A stretch of DNA of 64,000 nt from Toxotes chatareus. Lineage: Eukaryota; Chordata; Actinopteri; Toxotidae. Both the position numbers and the translations under genes were made by a program. Below, in pieces: positions 11,301-20,521 of this stretch. The stretch is taken from positions 3,568,001-3,632,000 of the forward strand of contig CM028900.1 of the NCBI GenBank assembly GCA_016801885.1, read 5' to 3'. Every line of letters begins with the position of its first letter. Positions within the stretch are counted from its first letter, which is position 1. The notes under the pieces are model-generated. The model had not been told where the DNA came from. It saw only the letters and a program-made list of their open reading frames with translations, and did not search any database.

Positions 11301-12099
11301 TCTCAAATATTTATAATCCATGGTCAAACCTTACACCTGTATGATAACTGATTTATTGTGTTGATTTTTGAAGAACAAATTTGAGATGCAAATTAACCTT
11401 TGAGAAGAAATACTAACTGCAATGACACTCAGTTTGCTACTTCCTGTGTTTTACCCATCAAACCTCAGGTAATTTAACTGGCTTGTTGTGGTTTGACAGT
11501 GGCAAGAGGGGGGTCAAGCTTCTTTTTACTGGGCTAAAGCTTGACGTGGGTGGTAGAGGTGAGTGTAGAGAAAGAGACAAGGGAACACAGGTTTGTTGGC
11601 CTGGTGACATTATGGATCCTCGGTCACACACTGACCAATGGTAGCTGGTTCCTGGATCCATGGGTGGGGTCCACATCCAGGTGTGAAAAGGTGAAGAAAA
11701 GGTGGGAAACTGAGTTCAGTGGCCCTGAAGTGGGCTGAGGCCCTGAAGAATGTACAAACAGAGCTCCAAGGGACTCCATGCAAGAAAAACAGGATTTAGT
11801 TTCTGTGACATTTGAAGAAATATCAGAAATATCAGGAGGTTTACAGAATAGAATGGGACTCAATCAGCAGTGTGTGCCACTGAAAGACTGTTCATATAAG
11901 GTGCTAACACTGTTGTGATGCTCTTGTTCTTTAACCTGCAAGCTACTGGGCGGAAACCCAGCCTGACAACGGTGGTGGAGATCCAAAGTGGGGGGAAGAA
12001 GATTGTGCACATTTGAGAGCTGGCAAGAAAACTGAACAAAACTGGAACGATCTGTCATGTGATGCTTCTCTGCGATGGATCTGTGAGAAAGTGGCTTAG
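8385..12099 (+). CDS. CD209/CLEC4-like type II C-type lectin receptor, copy B (6 exons)
   Basis: Exons read as 8385-8454, 8565-8666, 9519-9686, 10279-10421, 10873-10982 and 11943-12099; 750 nt in phase, 249 aa. The tail begins MEEIYVNTE, a YxN context typical of Grb2-type SH2 binding rather than a classical ITIM. A membrane segment spans about residues 36-57, followed by a 56-residue neck with leucine heptads and NLT glycosylation sites. The lectin domain runs from CPAGW to the end, with WIGLTD, QPD (204-206) and WND (232-234), implying a calcium-dependent galactose-type site. Intron 2 contains a solo LTR (9071-9465), and intron 5 holds a segment shared with 13.4 kb. The upstream 170 bp, exon 1 and exon 2 are nearly identical to copy C, so a recent duplication or gene conversion covers the 5' half. 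The likely setting is the surface of a myeloid or other immune cell. Confidence 0.88.
8689..9757 (+). repeat. Segmental duplication, copy 2 (LTR inserted)
   Basis: Partner of 7423-8090. It contains intron 2 and the neck exon of copy B and is interrupted by the solo LTR. Confidence 0.9.
9071..9465 (+). mobile_element. Solo LTR of a retroelement, with 5-bp target duplication TTGTG
   Basis: A 395-bp unit begins TGTTATGT and ends CCTAACA (TG...CA ends). TTGTG lies directly before (9066-9070) and after (9466-9470) it. The duplicate at about 7795-7810 has the uninterrupted sequence CATCTTGTGGGTTG, which is the empty site. No internal coding region remains, so the element was reduced by LTR-LTR recombination. 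Its short length and 5-bp duplication suit a Ty3/Gypsy or ERV-like family; the exact family is not determined. It lies in intron 2 of copy B, 53 bp upstream of the neck exon. Confidence 0.9.
11404..11530 (+). repeat. Dispersed copy of a 120-bp segment (partner at 13406)
   Basis: It runs from TACTAACTGCAATGACACTC to the CTTTTTACTGGG block and matches 13406-13527 with a few changes. It lies in intron 5 of copy B; the partner lies upstream of copy C, so the block marks a copying event between the two genes. Confidence 0.85.
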
Positions 12100-12432
12100 C
12101 ACTGGTGTGTAATCTGAACGCACCATTTTACAAAGAAAGCTCTGAGGTTTTTTTAAAGGCCTTTTTTGTTCTGTCTCCAACTTACCATGAATGCAGTGTT
12201 TATTTTTGAATGTGATCATCATTCTCATTCAGCAAGATGAGAAAAAGCTTCTACCTGTCTGTTTTACATTATCGGTATTCAAGCTTCTGCTCCGTCTTTG
12301 TAAAGCTTTTCTTTTTGCTAAAGATTTATTGAAAGGTGAAACTATTAAAAAAGAACAAAAAGAAAAACAGGCTGAGTGTCCACTTTTATCATCAGTCTGG
12401 TGTAAGTGTTTTGTTTTGCACAGTGATGACAC

Positions 12433-12438
12433 ATTAAA
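12433..12438 (+). terminator. Possible polyadenylation signal ATTAAA (copy B)
   Basis: This hexamer variant is 334 nt after the copy B stop. The same context (GATGACACATTAAAAT) recurs at about 14800, inside copy C intron 3, showing that 3'-flank sequence was copied there. Confidence 0.35.
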
Positions 12439-13023
12439 ATAATTCATGCAACTTTAAAAGAGAACAGATTTGTTAACTTAGAGACATCAGTGTCTTGATT
12501 TCTCCAATTTCGTTTATAATCATGACTTCTGCAGGAAGACTTCTCCACCACGGAGCTCGGGGGTCGTCCCCGGAGCAGCAGCTTAGTGTTTCAGGGTAGA
12601 TGCATCAACCTACAGCATGTTCATATGTCTCTAACAGGGACCTCTTGTGGCTAAATGAATTATGACTGTTGTCTGTCTGGAGAAAAGGCCTTTAGGAGCA
12701 ATGCACCTTCACAGACCTCTGAGTGTCTGGGTTTCCACAAACTCTCTTTCCAAATATGAAGCAATTGCATATAAACATAATTTGTAGGTCATATATCAAT
12801 AATATTCTCATTGACATGAGAATATTTATTTATCAAAGATAATTTTGTCATATATAATGTTAGACTGTCTGCAGCAGTCTAACATATATCTGAAACAGAA
12901 GGTGGTGCTAGTGTGGTTGACATTTTTCTTTCATCGTGTATTCAGTTTTCCACACAATTTCTGGATTTTACTCAAAAACTGGATGGATGGACAGAAGTCA
13001 GAGTTTTAGTCCTCTGTAACTGT

Positions 13024-13275
13024 AATAGATAGATATAGATAGATATAGATAGATAGATAGATAAATATGCTTTATTCATCCCTCAGAGGGAAATTGTTAT
13101 GTTACAGCAGCAAGTAAAACAGTCACAAAAAGAAAGGAAAGGACAAGTTGACAGCTAACTGGCAGCACTTAGCAACTCTAGAAAATACAGTGTAACAAAA
13201 TATAAAGACATAAAGAGTGAATGTTTATATATATAAATATATATGACAAGAAAAATAATAACAACAACAACAATG

Positions 13276-13309
<34 letters not shown>

Positions 13310-13316
13310 GATAAAA
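13024..13316. repeat. (GATA)n, LINE-tail-like sequence and (AAT)n tract
   Basis: GATA units at 13024-13066 lead into TTTATTCATCCCTCAGAGGG and AAATTGTTATGTTACAGCAG, a tail common in fish interspersed elements. An AT-rich stretch and AAT units at about 13274-13308 follow. Confidence 0.7.
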
Positions 13317-13405
13317 TAAAAAATAAAATAAAAACAGGGAGGAGAATAATATGTACAATAATATATACAATGTTGTAAAAAAATATAACCTGTCAGGTAC
13401 ATACA

Positions 13406-13527
13406 AATACTAACTGCAATGACACTCAGTTTTCTACTTCCTGTGTTTTACCTATCAAACCTCAGGTAAGTTAACTGGCTTGTGGTTTGACAGTGGCAAG
13501 AGGGGGGTCAAGCTTCTTTTTACTGGG
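13406..13527 (+). repeat. Dispersed copy of the 120-bp segment (partner at 11404)
   Basis: Nearly identical to 11404-11530, including AGTGGCAAGAGGGGGGTCAA. It lies about 180 bp upstream of copy C exon 1. Confidence 0.85.
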
Positions 13528-13617
13528 TCGGGTTGTGTTTTTTCATAAGGAAGTGAAGTCCCACACAAACTTTTTTTTAGCACAATTGAAACCTGAAACC
13601 TTCCTTAAAACAGAGAC

Positions 13618-13627
13618 AAACTGAAAC
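13618..13627 (+). promoter_or_regulatory. ISRE/IRF-like site upstream of lectin copy C
   Basis: AAACTGAAAC lies 78 bp before the ATG, the same spacing as in copy B. GAAACCTGAAACC at about 13588-13600 adds further GAAA-type half sites. Motif match only. Confidence 0.35.
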
Positions 13628-13704
13628 CAAGAAGATAGTGCTCATTCGCCTGAACCGTGATGCAGATCTGACACACTCTGAGAAAGCTGACCACGCTGCG
13701 AGCA

Positions 13705-16700
13705 ATGGAGGAAATCTATGTCAACACTGAAAACATCAAGTCCTTCAACCAGAGTCCTTCAGCAAGTCCCCCAGGTAAAGATGTTTAGATGAGGAGGCTG
13801 ACAGACCGAGCTGTGAATAAATTTGTGTTGTCACCTTTTGTTGCTGTAAAATTTCCTGTATTCACTGCTCTGTTCTGTGTTCAGGTCCCAGGAGCTCCGA
13901 GGGGAGATTTCATGGAGGAGTTGTTCTCTCTCTGGTGCTGAATTTTTTCCTGCTGGCTGGGGCCATCGTCTTCGGTGTCCTCTGTGAGTCTGGTTCACAT
14001 AAAGAAATCGTTACTCTGCTCATATTTTACCCTGCCTTCAGGCTCGTGTTGTCCCCTTCATGTATTCTCAATTTGTCCTCTTTTTCTGTTTCCTCTTTTT
14101 CCTCTGTTAGTTTTGTTTTGAAACTAAAAAAAAAGGCTTTTTTCAATGAAATGTGTCCTATGAAAAGTTCAACACTGATATTTAAAAAAAAAAAAAAAAA
14201 AAGCAGGACACAAACTTCTTCCAAATAGGATTCTTTTTATTTGATTATTTGGTTTCTGGCTGTGTGGTCCTGTAATAACCATGAAGGCTGTCTCTTGATT
14301 TATTTAGACCTTGAGTCCGTACAGCGTTCAGCTGCAGAACTTTCCGCTGTCAAAACCAGCCTGAGTGAAGAGAGAGACCTGCTGATGGCCAACCTCACTG
14401 AAATGACAGAAGAGCTGAACCGGACTTTGTCCAAAATGAGTGAGTCACATCGGTGCCTATTGGACTTGTAGGTGAGAAAGTTCTCACTGTAAGTGCTCAA
14501 GACAGAAGTCACATATTACTACAGTTCTTTCTCATCGGAGTTTGTCATCCCTGCACCAGCAGAAGGATCCATGAGCGAAAGCTTCCACCAGGAATCCGTG
14601 AAAGATCGTGAACGCTAACTTAGAGGAGCACTGTGACTTTTGCCGGTGACAGTTTGATTCTGCTCTGCTTCTGTAAAGCTGTTTCTGTAACACTTGTTTT
14701 TAAAGCAGATTCAGATTTTATGTTTTAGCTAAAGATTTGAAAGTCGATAACTATTAAAAAAATGGCTGAGTGTCCATTTGTTATGGGTTTTTTGTACAGT
14801 GATGACACATTAAAATAAATGTTGTGGCTTTAAAAGAAAGCAGATTTAGTAAATGCAGACCTGCTGAATGTGGAAATGACAAATGAGCTGACCAGCATTC
14901 AGAGTATGTACAATAACCAGAGTGAGTCACATCAGCCGTCTGTGCACTAGAGGGTGAGAAAGTTGTCACCTACCCTGTATGATCAAAATAAAAGTACTTG
15001 GTGTGACAATCTGAACACACATTTCTGCAAAATGTGTCTGTAAACAACAGGCATCACACGCGACACACACTGCAGCACTTTCTGCCACTGCCACCAGTTC
15101 ACCACAGTGACACCACAAAGCCTTAGTCTCAACTCATTTTTATCTTCAAGAAACATTTGTAGTCATGAGACAGTTTGGTTTTTTGAAGACTCAAATGTGT
15201 GTTCATTTTGTCATCTGTATGATAAATATCTTTTGTCTTGTAAAATATTGTTCAGGAAAACAGAAGCTGCGAGAGTAAAACCAGAAATAAAGAGACATTA
15301 GTAACTGTTCTGTAAGCACAGCTTCACTGGAAAACAGGATGACGTGATGACTCTTATATAGTCACACCATTATTTGCGGTCAACAGTCTTGGCCCCCAGT
15401 CTCCCACAGTGCGTGTTAGAGAGAACCAAAGTGAATTATAACTAGCTACATGCATGGACACCACCTTCATTCTGATTACCAAATATGCATGTTTTTAACC
15501 TCCACATTGCATCTCACCCTTTTCTGATTTTTAAATCTGTTATCATTTCTCACAGAAACATGTTGTCCAGGATGGAGGACGTTTGGTTCCACCTGTTTTT
15601 TCCTGTCCAATAAGTCTGGTTCCTGGGACGAAGGCAGAGAGGACTGCAGACACCGTGGAGCAGATCTGGTGGTGATAGACAGTCCTGAAGAACAGGTACT
15701 TTCACATACAGGTTTTCACATAGACATGTTTTTCCCCAGATTTCCTGAACGAGACTCAAGAGTCTAGTGGCTCTGGGAGGATGTTGGATGTACTTTAGCC
15801 ACTTTTAATTTCTGAACTATCATTTTGTACCAATCCGTGTGATAGATTTTGAGAGATTTCACAAGTTTTCAAGTGAAAACTTTAACGTGCCGGGGGCACG
15901 AGAGGAAAGGAATAATCACCAAAGATAGATATGGCAATATTTCACTCTCGGTATGAATGCCAACCTCATGGTGGCGCTAGAGAAGAACACGTCAGTAGAA
16001 TTCATCCTCTGGTCACCATGAATATCTGTACATAAGTCCATATTATGTCATATTTATATTATGTGACAAAAACTAAAATATACATTTTTATTTTATTTTG
16101 TTTTTTGTTGGACAGACGTTCCTCTCTCTGCTCACCACGGAGGACACCTGGATTGGTTTGACTGATAAACAAAAAGAAGGAACCTGGATATGGGTTGATG
16201 GAACTACACTGTCTCTAAAGTAAGACAGAAATGTGCTTCACCTTGTTGAAAAGAGACAAAAACACAAAATATCTCTTATCTGTTTTGGTAATTATCTGAA
16301 TCAGAAATAACCAAACCTCAAAAACAGATCAGACACATTTTCAAAATTCTCAAAATATGTAGTTAAATGTATGTAGATGTATAACAAGCTGAAAACGTGG
16401 CACAGTAAGTTCATGTGTTCATTACTGAGCCAAGTGATGTCCTGAATGTGACGCATGCAGGTTCTCACTACATGCGTCATTCAGAAAGAAAGCATTTCCT
16501 GTTGAATTGCATAAATAATAGACTGTGTTCATGTTGAACATTAACAGCATCTTTATTGTCTCATTGTTGATCTGTTAGATACTGGCAGACACCACAGCCT
16601 GATAATGGTGATGGACATGCACACCTCGGGGAAGAAGACTGTGTCCATTTCGTACAAGAGTTTGATGATTTAAATAACTGGAACGATTTGTCTTGTGAAA

Positions 16701-16735
16701 GGAAAATAAGATGGATCTGTGAGAAAACGCTTTAG
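13705..16735 (+). CDS. CD209/CLEC4-like type II C-type lectin receptor, copy C (6 exons, optional 7th)
   Basis: Exons read as 13705-13774, 13885-13983, 14308-14439, 15556-15695, 16116-16219 and 16579-16735; 702 nt in phase, 233 aa. The tail starts MEEIYVNTEN. The membrane exon is one codon shorter than in copies A and B. The neck exon is 44 residues and diverges from copy B in its first half. The lectin domain begins CCPGW and contains WIGLTD, QPD (188-190) and WND (216-218), again a galactose-type calcium site by family rule. A phase-compatible extra neck exon at 14859-14921 would lengthen the stalk by 21 residues if spliced in. An AATAAA follows the stop by 38 nt. The 5' flank and first two exons are near copies of those of B, whereas the lectin exons have diverged clearly, suggesting conversion of the 5' half. 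Confidence 0.88.
14859..14921 (+). other. Extra half-neck exon in copy C (alternative exon or relic)
   Basis: This 63-nt stretch between AAATGCAG and GTGAGT reads NLLNVEMTNELTSIQ and so on, matching the second half of the neck exon. It starts and ends in the same phase as its neighbours (14439 and 15556), so inclusion keeps the frame. The preceding 200 bp resembles the 3' flank of copy B, so it arrived as part of a mosaic duplication. Confidence 0.55.
15939..16045 (+). repeat. Percomorph-type interspersed repeat fragment
   Basis: CAATATTTCACT, then AATGCCAACCTCATGGTGGC, then TTCATCCTCTGG and ATGAATATCTGTACA, form a phrase shared by a very abundant fish repeat. A related, longer fragment is at about 40905-41300. 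Confidence 0.6.
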
Positions 16736-16773
16736 CATTGGTGTAAACTTAATTCTGACATTAAAAGTTTGCA

Positions 16774-16779
16774 AATAAA
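16774..16779 (+). terminator. Polyadenylation signal AATAAA (copy C)
   Basis: Canonical hexamer 38 nt after the copy C stop codon. Confidence 0.65.
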
Positions 16780-17059
16780 GTTTTGGATTGTAGGCTAGAG
16801 AGAGGGAAACGATGGCTTCCGTTCTCTTCATCAGACTGTCCGGGATCTAGTGTCACGGTAATAAATTATGCTTCTTGCTCATCAGAGTCCGTCTTACCCG
16901 ATCAATGTTCCTGTGTTAGTTACTTTCATTATTTACTTTTTCAATCAATTCAATGAACCGTTCTTCTTGTTCTTTTCCAAAAAAGCATGACATTTTAAAA
17001 CAGACAACTTTTCGATAATCTTTGAAAACTGTTGCAGCATGGACAAGTAATTATAATTA

Positions 17060-17242
17060 AATAGAATTTTTTATATCCATACATTAGTGTAGAGAAGCCA
17101 GTTAACCTAATGTGCATGTTTTTGAGATTGTGGTGCCCAGAGAAAACCCGCACAGGAGAAGAAGAGCCCAGACTGGGGTTCGAACCTGGAATTCTCTTGC
17201 TGTGAGGCGACAGTGTTAACCAAGGCACCACTGTGCCGCCTA
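17060..17242 (-). repeat. tRNA-derived SINE-like repeat
   Basis: On the minus strand it reads GGCGGCACAGTGGTGCCTTG, then CTGTCGCCTCACAGCAAGAG, then GGTTCGAACCC, a pol III B-box (GGTTCGANNCC). This opening and box are typical of a widespread fish SINE-like or tRNA-headed element. Confidence 0.7.
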
Positions 17243-17495
17243 CACTTTTTTATACTACAATCATATTCATAACATTAATATATTATTGTAAGATACAGTT
17301 ACAAAATATAATTTCCACCACAAACTCATTCACATTTCTCTGAGTGAAGTTGTTGTGAAAGTCTGAAAACTAATATTTAAGCAGAGATGTCTCGTGCAAA
17401 GTCTGTTCCCCCTCCAGATGGTGTTATCCCTAACAAGGGGAAGAAGACTTCACTCCCCCCAGCATCTGCTCTGGAGCTTCTGAATGTAATGGCAC

Positions 17496-18948
17496 TTATT
17501 CTGTTTGTCCTGTTTGTCCTGTTTGTCCCGTTTGTCTTGTTTGTCTTGTTTGTCTTGTTTGTGCTGTTTGTCCTGTTTGTCCTGTTTGTCCTGTTTGTCC
17601 TGTTTGTTCTCTTTGTCCTGTTTGTCCTGTTTCTTCTGTTTCTTCTCTTTGTCCTGTTTCTTCTGTTTCTTCTCTTTGTCCTGTTTGTGAATCCTCTTCT
17701 ATTCTTTCCATCAAGTAGAAATCAAAGGCTGAAATTTTCTTCCATGCGTCCAAAACGTCGTTCTCATCAGGATTACTGTTTGATTGCAGCTCATGATTTT
17801 TAATAACTTCAAGGTAGGGTTCACAGATTGCCTCTGCCCTTTTTGTTGCTAGTTCTTGTAGCTCTTCGCTCAAATGCCTGCTCACTTGCATGGCCAGAAG
17901 ATCTTCATAAGCTACGCTGTAGTAGGGAGGACACAGGTCCGTGGTGGACACTTTGCAACATTTCTGTCCGCTCTTTCTGATGCATTAGACTCTTCTCATT
18001 TCAATTAAGCTCCAAAGACATAAAAACCCACAGATGATGTAAAAGCCAAAGTCCTGGAAAAGAAAAATGGCAGTAGATGTATTCAAAGGCTTAAAGGAAC
18101 ACAAAACAACATTTTTGTGGTTTCAGTGACGCCTCAGCTTGTTTCAGCTGTTGCACAAAAATTAGTTGCAATGAGTTGTTAGTGTAAACACTGGAGATCC
18201 AGCAACAGCCAAGCATAAAGTACTTCAGTGCTGTTTTCGTGCTTTAGTGTTAGGTCTGTTCATATTTAACAATCTCTCTTTCTTTTGTTATTAACCAATA
18301 TGACTAATTTAACACTGTGTTCAGTATCAAAGCAGGAAATATTGTGACTTTCTCGTAGCCCAGAGAAAGTTAAGTTGCAGTGGTGAATGACTGTATTTGA
18401 CTCTGACAGTAAAATCAGTTTTATGTTTTGAGGTGATTTAGTTTATTCGCATGCAGTGTGTTGTTACTTACAAGTGAGTCGGTCTTGTAAGCCTTTTTGA
18501 TGAGCTCCTCCTCGTAGGTCAGATTTTTCTTGCAAGGAATTCCCGTCTGAGAGACGTTGAAGTTTGTCCTCAGACAGAAGTACCAGTCTCCATCAAACAG
18601 AACAGTGGCCACCCACACAGCACCAATATTGATATACTTGACCAACAACTTACAAAAATTGGTGCAGCAGTTATTGTAGCGATTGCAGCAAAAAAGATAA
18701 CGTTGGCTGGAAAAAGTCTTCTTCCTGTGGAAAGGCTCAGTGAGGTTGACAACGAAGGTGAGGATCAAAGGGGGGGTCACCAGGTACAGTACACCATTCC
18801 GATGTAGACCAGGTCTGCACGAGCACCCAAATTCCATGTCAAATATGTACTGCAGAATGTAGAAGAGGCCGATCAGCAGGAACGTACTCACAGCAGTTGT
18901 TATTAGCTCAAAAACTTTCTGACCAAAATCATGACCGCAGTGAGGCAT
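17496..18948 (-). pseudogene. CALHM-family channel gene with in-frame stop
   Basis: Exon 1 (18948 to 18472, 159 codons) has start codon ATG in MPHCGHDF, a membrane segment at about 12-34, the extracellular CSC motif (42-44), membrane segments at about 51-69 and 102-120, and later YFC and IPC cysteines, all as in calcium homeostasis modulators. Donor GTAAGT and acceptor TTTTCCAG join it in phase to exon 2 (from 18053), which opens with the fourth membrane segment (FGFYIICGFLCLW). The frame then meets TAA at 17985-17987, giving 181 aa. Past this stop it stays open for another 162 codons with a plausible cytoplasmic C-terminal helix region (LSEELQELATKRAEA), then a TGQ repeat, ending at 17496. 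Family members are about 310-350 aa, so the stop removes the C-terminal region. It may be a young pseudogene, an allele, a sequence error or a truncated functional form. Closest to CALHM4/5/6-type genes; exact ortholog uncertain. Confidence 0.75.
17501..17688 (-). repeat. 9-bp coding minisatellite (TGQ units)
   Basis: Units of ACAGGACAA and variants on the minus strand encode TGQ, with REE/TEE variants at the CALHM-proximal end. The unit is a multiple of three, so length change keeps the frame. The opposite strand gives a spurious hydrophobic FVL repeat. Confidence 0.9.
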
Positions 18949-20521
18949 GATGGCTGAGAGGACGATGGAGACACTCTGTCCCGAAGCTGATCCGGCTGTC
19001 TTTTTCGTCCCCTCGGAAGATCTCGTTCGAACAGGTGGTATTCAGCAACATTTCAGCCTACGTAGCTGACATAAATATGTGTGACAGTGGTTAACCACAG
19101 TAAGTCATGTTTCACTTTCACAATGATGGCACTGAGTGTTTTCACTTCCCGAACTACAACTACAAAGGATTTTCCTTGACAGAGAAAGAAAGAAAAATAG
19201 ATCCTCATTTTCATGTTTGATCAACCAAATAGTTTAAGATAAAATGAGTGATAGTGTCTATAATCTTATTTTTTGTAATGTACCGTGTACAACAGTGAAA
19301 GAACAGTTAAACATCTTGGGAAACACACTGTGCAATGTTTAAAACTCCAGTTAACATGTTGTGTGTGATTTGTTTAAACCTGGTTTTACTGTGAACAAAG
19401 TCCTGTGACAACAATAATTAATAATTTTATGGTTTGCTTTTTTCCTGTCATGTAACACTCAGTTGTTTTGTACTTTGTACGTTGTGCTTTATTCTTGCCA
19501 ATGCAAGATGCAGAAAATAAAGATGAGACAGGCAAGAGTAATACACCTGAACTTCACTGACCTTTAAGTTGTACGTTATTTACAAGTTGATTTTTAGGTT
19601 GAGCCTAAGCTCAGTATGGAACGAAAACCTTTGTTCTGCAATGCCGAATCTGGTATTTGTTTTAAAAAGAAATTCTGAGAAACGACGTACTTTGTGTGAT
19701 TTAAAGGTTTATGAAGACATGAGGCCAAAACATTTCACAAATGTCACAAAAATTAACTTTTCTCAAGCTCGTGTCACTGAGTCTGGAAGATGGAGACTCA
19801 AAGTTTTTGTCACATGGTCCTTTTGGATGATGTCGGTGTGTTTTTGCAGATATCATAATCTCCGCCACGTGTGGGTTTGAGGTTGCCAGAATTTTTCAGT
19901 GGTCGTGGAGGATGTCTGCTGCCTCCTGTTTTGCATTTTCACATGCTGATGCAGCTTGTCTCATTTCTCTTCTTGTACATCATCACTGTACTAAAGCTTT
20001 GTGTTTGACAAAAACTGATACAGTTTTTCTCCACATCAGTTTCGATTGTTTTTGAAATTTCACTTTATGAAAATCACAAATATGACAAAAGCTTTCAACC
20101 ATCAGATTTTTTTTTTTTTTTATTTAATTACATAAATGGCCAAATCCATCTCAAAGGCACAGTAAAGGTGGTCATTTTTATATATATCATATCAAACATA
20201 CCAAATGTCATCCAGGGAAACGAGCTGCTGAATGAGATCCCCTTTCTTGTGTAAATTAGCTGCATGCTCCTTTAATTTGATAAGAAACGAGTTACTGTGA
20301 CCCACGCCTTAAAGGTAATATTTACTTATGGTGTTGTGTTTCAGGTGCTGTGAGAGAGGCCAGAGAGGCCAAACAGCAGACTGTCACTGCGTGGAAGCAG
20401 AGGAAGCCTGTTATTTTTGGAGGAATGGTGGATATTTAAGGGGGAATGGCATGACTGGACCTTTGACTTAAGCAACGGGATCGCAATCGTTTGTTCGTCT
20501 CACGAGGTTTCGTCGGCAGCC
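18949..20521. other. Divergent intergenic region between CALHM-like gene and VTCN1
   Basis: It should hold the promoters of both genes. A probable VTCN1 5' UTR exon begins after the acceptor TGTTTCAG at about 20345 and ends in a strong start context (GCAGCCATGG). The open frame at 19569-19880 shows no recognisable protein and was not called. Confidence 0.5.

Larger units (their letters stand above)
12100..13537. other. Spacer between lectin copies B and C
   Basis: It holds the copy B 3' region, a GC-rich exon-like segment at 12535-12595, simple repeats and a LINE-tail-like repeat near 13024-13100, and the duplicated block at 13406-13527. No complete gene is seen. Confidence 0.6.

Noticed and set aside
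17387..17803. 138-aa plus-strand open frame with a hydrophobic FVL repeat
   Set aside because: It is the complement of the TGQ-coding minisatellite of the minus-strand CALHM-like gene; repeat composition explains it.
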